From Parafrankia irregularis (lineage in GTDB: Bacteria > Actinomycetota > Actinomycetes > Frankiales > Frankiaceae): a DNA stretch of 64,000 bases. The notes below the pieces were generated by a model. That model saw nothing but the letters and a program-made list of their open reading frames with translations, did not search any database and had not been told where the DNA came from. Below, one piece after another: positions 58,225 to 64,000 of this stretch. Both the position numbers and the translations under genes were made by a program. The number at the start of each line of letters is the position of its first letter. The first letter of the stretch is position 1. The stretch spans positions 1 through 64,000 of the forward strand of contig NZ_FAOZ01000013.1 of NCBI RefSeq assembly GCF_001536285.1, written 5' to 3'.

Positions 58225-58875
58225 TCAGGCGGGCTGGAAGGGCCGCGCCGTGAGCAGGCCGAGTAGCTGCGCCGGGGTGTGGGTCACCCAGTCCGGGGCT
58301 GCCGCCAACAGTTCGTCCTGGTCGGTTTCTCCCCACATCGCGGCGATGGCACGGACCCCGGCGGCTCGGGCGCTGCGGATGTCGGTGACGGCGTCGCCGA
58401 CCATCACGGCCTGCGTCGGTGCGACGTCCAGGGTGTGGAGGGCGAGCTCGACGATGTCGGGTGCCGGTTTGGGGTGGGCGACCTCGTCGGAACCGATGAC
58501 CCGCACGAAGCAGTCGAGGATGCCGAGCTGGGCGAGCAGGTCACGGGCCCGGGGGCCGGCCTTGCCCGTCGCGACGGCGAGGCGTGTCCCGCGGTCGAGC
58601 AGGCCGGTGAGCAGTTCGCGGACGCCGTCGAAGAGCACGACCTGGGGTGAGAGCCGGTAGCTTTCCCGGACGAAGGGGCCTTCCATCTCCAGGGGCAGCC
58701 CCATGATCTCCATGATGTCGGGGAAGTAGCGGCCGAGGTGCCGGTTGTACTCCTCGAACGGGGCCGGGCCCGGGCCGACGACCTCGGCGTAGGCGAGGGT
58801 GAAGGCCTGCCGCATGACGGCGTGGCTGTCGACGATCACGCCGTCGAGGTCGAAGACGACAGCTTGGATGTCCAT
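58225..58875 (-). CDS. HAD-family phosphatase (RifM type)
   Basis: 216 residues from ATG at 58875 (GGAAAGG upstream). HAD motifs: I, AVVFDLDGVIVDSHAVM (nucleophile and acid aspartates); II, VATGKAGPRARDLLAQLG; III, HPKPAPDIVELALHTL; IV, VMVGDAVTDIRSARAAGV. The HPKPAPD and Asp-cap arrangement resembles phosphoglycolate-phosphatase-like HADs. RifM, which is required for AHBA formation in the rifamycin cluster, is of this type. It follows the oxidoreductase gene by 44 bp on the same strand, giving a K-L-M order as in rif. Confidence 0.88.
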   Translation of the reverse strand: MDIQAVVFDLDGVIVDSHAVMRQAFTLAYAEVVGPGPAPFEEYNRHLGRYFPDIMEIMGLPLEMEGPFVRESYRLSPQVVLFDGVRELLTGLLDRGTRLAVATGKAGPRARDLLAQLGILDCFVRVIGSDEVAHPKPAPDIVELALHTLDVAPTQAVMVGDAVTDIRSARAAGVRAIAAMWGETDQDELLAAAPDWVTHTPAQLLGLLTARPFQPA

Positions 58876-58919
58876 GGGTGCCTTTCCAGGCGTGGGCAGG
58901 GTGGTGGCCGTCCGGAGGG

Positions 58920-60089
58920 TCACGGCGTGACGGCGAGCCGGCCCGTGACGGCGGCCCGTTCCCGTGCGGCCGGCTGCCCGGACACGGCGGATCGCCCGGC
59001 GCAGTGGTAGATCCGTTCGATGGCGGCGATCGTCGACCGGGCCTGCGTCAGCGCGAGACCGTGTCGGTCCGGGTCGCGTAGCAGTCCGGGGAGCTCGTCG
59101 AGCTGGCGGCGGTACTCGGTGCCGACCGGTTCGGTGGCGACGTCCACCGGGGTCGTGGTGCCGGCCCGGGTCCAGGACAGCGACGACGCGGGGCGGCGGT
59201 TCGGGCTGAACCCGAACGTGCAGTGCAGCTCGGCGGACCCGGCGCTGCCCTCGACCCGGATCACCGTGGCGTCGAGGGGTTCGTGCGACGCCCAGCTCGC
59301 CCGCAGGCTCACCGACACCCCGTCGGCGCTGACGAGGAACGCGCGGGCGGTGTCCTCGACATCGCCACCGGAACGGGTGGCCGCGGAGCCGGGATGACGC
59401 CACGCGGCGCTCCAGGCGGCGTCCGCGACGAAGTCACTGGAGATCGTTCCGACCGCCTCGACGAACCCTCCCGGCCCGGCCAGGGGCACGACCGCGTCCA
59501 GCAGGTGCCAGCCGAGGTCGACCAGCGCCCCGCCACCGGCCAGGTCACGCCGGGTGAACCAGCCCCCCGCGTCGGGAACCCCGTGCGCACGCACCCAGGA
59601 CACGTCGACATGGCGGATCGTCCCGAGCTGCCCGGCCAGCGTGTACAGCGCCCGCAGGTCGGCGCGCAGGCAGGCGGCGCTCCCGGCGAGCAGCACCGCG
59701 CCACCGGCCCGTTCGGCCACGGCGAGCCGGTCCGCCTCGGCGGTGCTCAGGCAGACCGGTTTCTCCACGAACACGGAGATCCCGGCCTCGAGCAGCCCCG
59801 CGGCGATCGGGCAGTGCAGATGGTTGGGCACCGCGACGACGGCGAGATCGACGTCGTGCCGGCTCAGCTGGTCGGGATGAGCGAACACCCCGACCGGCCC
59901 GGTGCTGTCGAGTTCGGCGCGGATGACCGGGTCGGGATCGACCAGCGCGACCACCTCGTATCCGGGGTGCTCCCGCAGCCGGGGCAGCCAGATCGACCGG
60001 CCCGCCCAACCGAGCCCGACCACCGCCACCCGCACACGCCCGGCCTCGGCTCCGCGCTCGTGTTCTGGTTCGGGGGACGTCGGGCTCAC
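58920..60089 (-). CDS. Gfo/Idh/MocA-family oxidoreductase (RifL type)
   Basis: 389 residues from GTG at 60089, overlapping the AHBA synthase stop by 4 bp (GTGA). The N-terminal Rossmann fold (RVAVVGLGWAGRSIWLPRLR) and the family EKP motif (GISVFVEKPVCLSTAEADRL) are clear; the C-terminal half has GGGALVDLGWHLLDAVVPL. In rif, RifL forms a pair with RifK and oxidises C3 of UDP-glucose so that RifK can transaminate it to UDP-kanosamine. Translational coupling to the RifK homologue fits a complex. An inositol-type dehydrogenase is the generic alternative. Confidence 0.9.
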   Translation of the reverse strand: MSPTSPEPEHERGAEAGRVRVAVVGLGWAGRSIWLPRLREHPGYEVVALVDPDPVIRAELDSTGPVGVFAHPDQLSRHDVDLAVVAVPNHLHCPIAAGLLEAGISVFVEKPVCLSTAEADRLAVAERAGGAVLLAGSAACLRADLRALYTLAGQLGTIRHVDVSWVRAHGVPDAGGWFTRRDLAGGGALVDLGWHLLDAVVPLAGPGGFVEAVGTISSDFVADAAWSAAWRHPGSAATRSGGDVEDTARAFLVSADGVSVSLRASWASHEPLDATVIRVEGSAGSAELHCTFGFSPNRRPASSLSWTRAGTTTPVDVATEPVGTEYRRQLDELPGLLRDPDRHGLALTQARSTIAAIERIYHCAGRSAVSGQPAARERAAVTGRLAVTP

Positions 60090-61252
60090 GCGGCGGCCAG
60101 GGCCTGCGCCAGGATCTCCGCGATGGCGTGCATCTGCTCCTCGGTCCCGAGCAGCGTGCGGTGGTGCAGCCAGATGCCGTCGGCGCCGATCGCCTCCACG
60201 TTCGGGCACCGCCCGGCGATCTGATCGACGGTCTCCTCCGGCGCCCCGGTCTCCCAGAAACCGGCGGACCGGTAGATCGCGCGGAACGCGGCGAACGCGG
60301 GCAGCCCACGCTCCACCAGGTCATCCACCAGCGCGTTACGTCGATCCTCGTCGAACCCGGGCAGCCGGAACATCGCCATGTAGTGCGGATTACGATCACA
60401 ACGCGGATCCCGGCCCTGCGGGACAACCCCGGGGATCTGCGCGAGCAGACCGGCGAGAAGCGGCCAGCGCTGCTCACGGGTGTCGATCTGCCCCCCGAGC
60501 CGGGCGAGCTGCGCCCGCAGCACCGACGCGGAGAACTCGTTCATCCGGAAGTTCGACCCCGACGTCTGGTGCAGGTACCGACGGTCCGTCCGCGGCCGGC
60601 CGCAGCTGTGACGCAGGAACGCCTGCTCGAACTGGTCCGCGTCGCAGAACGTCACCGCGCCGCCCTCACCGGCGGTCATCAGCTTGCCGTTCTGGAAGCT
60701 GAACGCCGCGATACCACCATGCTCGCCGACCCGGCGGCCCTGCCAGCTCGCCCCGTGCGCGTGCGCGGCGTCCTGGATCAGCGGCACACCACTGTTCGCG
60801 GAGATCTTGCCGAGCGCGTCCATGTCACAGAAATGACCAGCCATATGCACCGGCATGATCGCCCTGGTACGGGAGGTGATCGCGGCCTCCACCGCGGCCG
60901 GGTCCAGGCAGTACGTGTCGAGATCGACATCGACGGGCACCGCGACCGCACCGAGCCGCTGCGCCGCCTGCGACGACGAGATGAACGTGAAACCAGGCAC
61001 GATCACCTCGGTGCCCGGACCGACCCCGAGCACCTGCAACGCCAGCTCCAGAGCATGCGTGCCGTTCGTGACCGCCAACGCGTACGGCGCACCGTGGTAC
61101 TCGGCGAACTCCCGCTCGAACGCGTCGACCTCACCACCGCCCATCCGCCACCACTGGCCCTGATCAAGCGCACGGACCAGCCCAGCACGCTCCGCGTCAT
61201 CGAACTGCGGCCAGACCGGGAAGTCAGGAGCCGTCCGTGGGCTGTCGCTCAT
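60086..61252 (-). CDS. 3-Amino-5-hydroxybenzoate (AHBA) synthase, RifK type
   Basis: 388 residues, DegT/DnrJ/EryC1 fold, PLP enzyme. It performs the last step, dehydrating and aromatising aminodehydroshikimate to AHBA, and also transaminates 3-keto-UDP-glucose. The PLP lysine is Lys190 in AFSFQNGKLMTAGEGGA (RifK Lys188 by recall). Other stretches diagnostic for AHBA synthases are LVRALDQGQWWRMGGGEVDA, VTNGTHALELALQVLGVGPG, FISSSQAAQRLGAV, VPLIQDAAHAHGASW, FLRHSCGRPRTDRRY, NEFSASVLRAQLARL and GLPAFAAFRAIYRSA. Recognition is strong. Start ATG at 61252; divergent from the dehydratase gene. Confidence 0.96.
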   Translation of the reverse strand: MSDSPRTAPDFPVWPQFDDAERAGLVRALDQGQWWRMGGGEVDAFEREFAEYHGAPYALAVTNGTHALELALQVLGVGPGTEVIVPGFTFISSSQAAQRLGAVAVPVDVDLDTYCLDPAAVEAAITSRTRAIMPVHMAGHFCDMDALGKISANSGVPLIQDAAHAHGASWQGRRVGEHGGIAAFSFQNGKLMTAGEGGAVTFCDADQFEQAFLRHSCGRPRTDRRYLHQTSGSNFRMNEFSASVLRAQLARLGGQIDTREQRWPLLAGLLAQIPGVVPQGRDPRCDRNPHYMAMFRLPGFDEDRRNALVDDLVERGLPAFAAFRAIYRSAGFWETGAPEETVDQIAGRCPNVEAIGADGIWLHHRTLLGTEEQMHAIAEILAQALAAA

Positions 61253-61601
61253 CGAGCCACCTCTTGTTGATGTGTACGGATGGATACCGGTCGGCGGTGC
61301 TGTCAGCGGCCCTGCCTGCCACGTCGACGCCCGCGATCAGGGCGGCACGATACAGGGCAATTCTTCCGGAACGTCAGACAACCAGTCCGAACTACCGGGC
61401 AACAGGAATGTTGCCGCGAAAGCCGACCACTGGCGCTGTCGCGATGTCGACACGGCCGGCCGCCAACACCAAGGCGCTTGCGGAGGTGGTCAGAACGGGG
61501 TAGAAGCGGTATCGCCCAGGCTCAGGTCCGGAACCGGCGGAAGCGCGTCCTGTTATAAACACCGTGCCCGGACCACGTGCCACACACCTGTAGAGGTCAT
61601 C
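61253..61601. promoter_or_regulatory. Divergent promoter region (AHBA synthase / dehydratase)
   Basis: About 350 bp. An AT-rich CTGTTATAAACAC near 61550 is a plausible -10 region for the dehydratase, 45-50 bp before its GTG. No matching -35 could be fixed. CAACAGGAATGTTG (61399-61412) is a short inverted repeat that might be an operator. No gene seen. Confidence 0.4.
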
Positions 61602-62039
61602 GTGAGCAGTCTTCTTCTCCTGAACGGCCCGAACCTGGGGATTCTGGGCCGGCGCCAGCCCGAGATCTACGGGACGGCCACCCTGGCCGACATCGAGGCC
61701 GCCGTCAGCGCACGGGTGGCCGACCGGGGCTGGAAGGTCGTCTCGATCCAGCGCGAGTCCGAGGGCGAGCTGATCCACGCCATCCAGGACAACTACGACT
61801 CGGTCGGCGCGATCGTGAACCCAGGTGCGCTGATGGTCGCCGGCTGGAGCCTGCGGGACGCGCTCGCCAGCTACCCACGGCCGTGGATCGAGGTCCACCT
61901 GTCGAACGTGTGGGCACGGGAGGCGTTCCGCCACGAATCAGTGATCTCCCCGCTGGCCGCGGGGGTCATCGCCGGGCTCGGCCCACTCGGCTACGAGCTG
62001 GCCGCCGACGCCCTGCTGCGGCTCGCCCCGGAGTCCTGA
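61602..62039 (+). CDS. Type II dehydroquinase, aminodehydroquinate dehydratase (RifJ type)
   Basis: 145 residues from GTG at 61602 (AGAGGTC upstream). Type II dehydroquinase signature: LLLLNGPNLGILGRRQPEIY, with the catalytic Tyr at the end. IQRESEGELIHAIQ, VNPGALMVAGWSLRDAL, IEVHLSNVWAREAFRHES (catalytic His) and ISPLAAGVIAGLGPLGYELA follow. NLGILGRR in place of the usual NLNLLG-R is a small deviation. It dehydrates aminodehydroquinate to aminodehydroshikimate, the AHBA synthase substrate. No other dehydroquinase is in the window, so it could also serve the housekeeping pathway if none exists elsewhere. Confidence 0.92.
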   Translation: MSSLLLLNGPNLGILGRRQPEIYGTATLADIEAAVSARVADRGWKVVSIQRESEGELIHAIQDNYDSVGAIVNPGALMVAGWSLRDALASYPRPWIEVHLSNVWAREAFRHESVISPLAAGVIAGLGPLGYELAADALLRLAPES

Positions 62040-62593
62040 GAACGGGCGTCCCAGGATCCGGCCCGCACAGCGCCGGCGCCCCGAGAACCCGCGTTCCGCG
62101 CACCCACGGTGCGCAGGCCTGCCGCGGCGCAGGCCTGGCGGAACGCAGGCTGGCGGGACGCAGACCTGCGCCGCCGGCGGCGGTCACCCGATGGTGTCGC
62201 GGGCCCGGGTCGGCGGAGAAACGTCCGGAGGATCAACCCGGCACCGGGACACCACGCGGAGACGGGCACAGCGGGCCAGATCGCCGACCTCCGGTCCGGC
62301 GCGACGGCCGGAAAGACCGGTGCCGGACCGGGCGGTCGACCAGCCCAGGGCGGGCACCGGACCGACCCGGCGCCGGCACCGGGCCAGGACAGGCGCCCAG
62401 ATCAACCGGCCGCCGGCCGGCCCGCCGGCGGCGGCCGGCCCAGCGCCGCGGGCCCGGCCGCGACCGCCTGCGTCAGAATTCGTGCGCGCACCGCAAACGC
62501 ACCAACATCGGCACGAATGTGTGTTGCCGGATCGTCACGCTCAGGAAGTACGGATCGCGCCGAAATGAGACGGCCGCCAGTAAAGTTTCGTGA
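62040..62593. other. 554-bp gap with short quasi-tandem repeats
   Basis: Between the dehydratase gene and the last gene. Around 62111-62170 a GC-rich motif (GCGCAGGCCTGCCGCG and variants) repeats about four times at 15-16-bp spacing. No gene or terminator is clear. The last 60 bp are AT-richer and probably hold the promoter of the next gene. Confidence 0.45.
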
Positions 62594-64000
62594 GTGTTTC
62601 GACCGGACCTGGAAAGCCGTCAGATTTCCCTGCCCGAGCCCACCGTCGAGCTCCCGGCGGACCTCCTGGATCCGCTCGCGAACGTCATCGCGGATGTTTT
62701 TCCCCAGCTGGTGGCACGGATTCCGCCCACGCCCGCGGCCGAGCTCGGTCGGATCGGCGCGGCGGAGCGGCCCACGGACCGCCCCGGAGCCCCGGTTCTC
62801 ACCGCGCTGCGCTCGGTCGGACCACGCCTGCCCGAACGCCTGCTCGGTGCCCTTGAGCTGGTGGTCGACGAGATTCCGCTGCACGCCCCGCGCGGCCTGA
62901 CCGCGGCGCTGGCGGGTGCTCCAGCACGGCCCGCAACCGCGGCGGCCACCCGGGCACTGACTCCCGCGGACGAGCCCGAGGCGGTCACCGCCGTCGCGCA
63001 GCTCGACCGGATCAGTCCCGGTGCCTGTGCGCTCATCCACTCCTACCTGCACCGCCTGCTCGACCATCCGGAGATCGCCCCACTGCTGGTCGTGGACGAC
63101 CGCGTGTTCGACGTCGACGACGCGGCGGACTGCGCGGGCGACCGGTTCGGCGCCGCCCGCGACAGCGCCCGCAACAGCGCCCGCGACGACGACGATGAGG
63201 TCGGGCTGGCCGGCGACGAGGCGACCGACGGGCCCGCCGACGAGGCGACCCTCGCCGCCCGCCACGGAGCCGCCCACCTCGCGCTCGCGGTGGCCGTCGC
63301 CACCGCCGTCCTGCGCGAGCTGGCCCCGCCGTCGCTGGGTGCCGAGGCCCCGGTCGTCGTCGGCACCGCGGTCGGCTGCGCCGTGCTGGTGCTGCGGGGA
63401 CGTCCCATGCCGGACGCCTACCCGGCGGCGCTGCTCATGCGCCGGCGCGCGGACTACCGGCTGCCCCGCCAGGTGATCGGCTGCGTGCACGTCGAGGGCC
63501 ACACCTTCGGCCTCGTCGAGGACATCGTCGAGCCCGCAGCCGAGCCCGCGGCCAAGGCCGCCGTGGAGGACGCGGGCCGCGCGGTGCCGGCGCCGGACTT
63601 CCATCGCAACGGGCTCGTGGACGTCGTCGCCGGAGGGGCCCGCGTGCGCACCGGTGTGGGCACGGGCCGGGTGAACGTGTCCCTGCGGGTGCTGGCCGCG
63701 CCGCCCGGGACGCCCACGCCCGCCGAGGCCGCTGCCTGGGACGAGATCGTCGAGGTCAGCTGGACGGCCGGCGCCGGCGCCGCGTCGGTGGTGGGGGCCG
63801 TGACCAGCCGGGCGGCGGCACCGCCGGACGCGCGTTCCCTGTTCCACCAGACACCGCCCTGGCCCGGGGACTACCGCCTGCGCGTCTGCGCCCGCGGCCG
63901 GGACGGTGCCGGCGAGGACGAGACGTACGAGCTGGCGCTGTGGGGCGCACCCGCCGCGCCAGAAGTCGTCCACCAGCGCGGTGACCAGCTGGGCCACCGG
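62594..64000 (+). CDS. Unrecognised protein, 3' end outside the window
   Basis: An uninterrupted plus-strand frame of 469 codons from GTG at 62594 to the window end. Codon third positions are strongly G/C, as expected for real genes here. The long minus-strand frame over the same DNA is its shadow. Visible features: an N-terminal acidic-hydrophobic segment (PADLLDPLANVIADVFPQLV), a central helical stretch (ISPGACALIHSYLHRLLDHP), an acidic Ala/Asp-rich insert (ARDSARNSARDDDDEVGLAG), a hydrophobic segment (LGAEAPVVVGTAVGCAVLVL) and, late, a beta-rich part with PPWPGDYRLRVCARGRDGAG. I do not recognise the family. No signal peptide is seen. Confidence 0.7.
   Translation, partial: MFRPDLESRQISLPEPTVELPADLLDPLANVIADVFPQLVARIPPTPAAELGRIGAAERPTDRPGAPVLTALRSVGPRLPERLLGALELVVDEIPLHAPRGLTAALAGAPARPATAAATRALTPADEPEAVTAVAQLDRISPGACALIHSYLHRLLDHPEIAPLLVVDDRVFDVDDAADCAGDRFGAARDSARNSARDDDDEVGLAGDEATDGPADEATLAARHGAAHLALAVAVATAVLRELAPPSLGAEAPVVVGTAVGCAVLVLRGRPMPDAYPAALLMRRRADYRLPRQVIGCVHVEGHTFGLVEDIVEPAAEPAAKAAVEDAGRAVPAPDFHRNGLVDVVAGGARVRTGVGTGRVNVSLRVLAAPPGTPTPAEAAAWDEIVEVSWTAGAGAASVVGAVTSRAAAPPDARSLFHQTPPWPGDYRLRVCARGRDGAGEDETYELALWGAPAAPEVVHQRGDQLGHR

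Noticed and set aside
62402-63997. 531-codon open frame on the minus strand at the right edge
   Set aside because: The plus-strand frame over the same DNA has the G/C third-position bias and a plausible protein composition; the minus product looks like shadow sequence.

Overview
The window is high-GC actinobacterial DNA. Its conserved half carries BldD, mIHF, a PyrR-led pyrimidine operon and the aroE-mltG-ruvX-alaS block. Together with the style of the proteins (alanine, glycine and proline-rich expansions) and an IS30-type transposase at the left edge, this points to a Frankia-like member of the Frankiales. That placement is my inference from gene content; no rRNA or tRNA gene is visible to confirm it.

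Region 1 (1-31.8 kb) is core genome, nearly all on the minus strand. Read in the direction of transcription, one block runs pyrR-pyrB-pyrC-(Rv1382-like membrane protein)-carA-carB-pyrF-mihF-gmk-rpoZ-coaBC-metK. It makes UMP and adds a nucleoid protein, GMP kinase, the RNA polymerase omega subunit, coenzyme A enzymes and S-adenosylmethionine synthetase. A PyrR-binding RNA element sits over the pyrR ribosome-binding site. bldD faces the other way. A second block runs rarA, DUF948, DUF6167, alaS, ruvX, mltG, aroE, an A24 prepilin peptidase, then aroC-aroK-aroB-efp-nusB. Many junctions are 1-4 bp stop/start overlaps. An MHYT-domain membrane protein closes the region.

Region 2 (31.8-46 kb) is accessory. 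It holds four regulators (GntR/FadR, PaaX-like, LacI, TetR), an MMPL exporter facing the TetR gene across a palindromic operator, a copper P-type ATPase with a secreted His-rich partner behind a CsoR-type operator, and a Crp/Fnr regulator. The gaps are unusually rich in inverted repeats. They include members of a family of about 40-bp palindromes that appears seven times at four loci in the window.

Region 3 (46-62 kb) is the most interesting part: a biosynthetic gene cluster for 3-amino-5-hydroxybenzoic acid (AHBA), the starter unit of ansamycins and mitomycins. Seven genes match the rifamycin AHBA set: aminodehydroquinate synthase (RifG), amino-shikimate/quinate dehydrogenase (RifI), kanosamine kinase (RifN), phosphatase (RifM), oxidoreductase (RifL), AHBA synthase (RifK) and aminodehydroquinate dehydratase (RifJ). 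No polyketide synthase and no RifH (aminoDAHP synthase) is present in the window. Instead the cluster sits back to back with a single stand-alone adenylation-carrier-thioesterase protein, followed by an ABC exporter. A cupin-type regulator, a family-4 glycosyltransferase and a UDP-glucuronate-decarboxylase-like enzyme lie beside them. I infer a small AHBA-derived, possibly glycosylated, exported metabolite made without a polyketide synthase.

The right edge (62.6-64 kb) is an unrecognised gene that runs out of the window.
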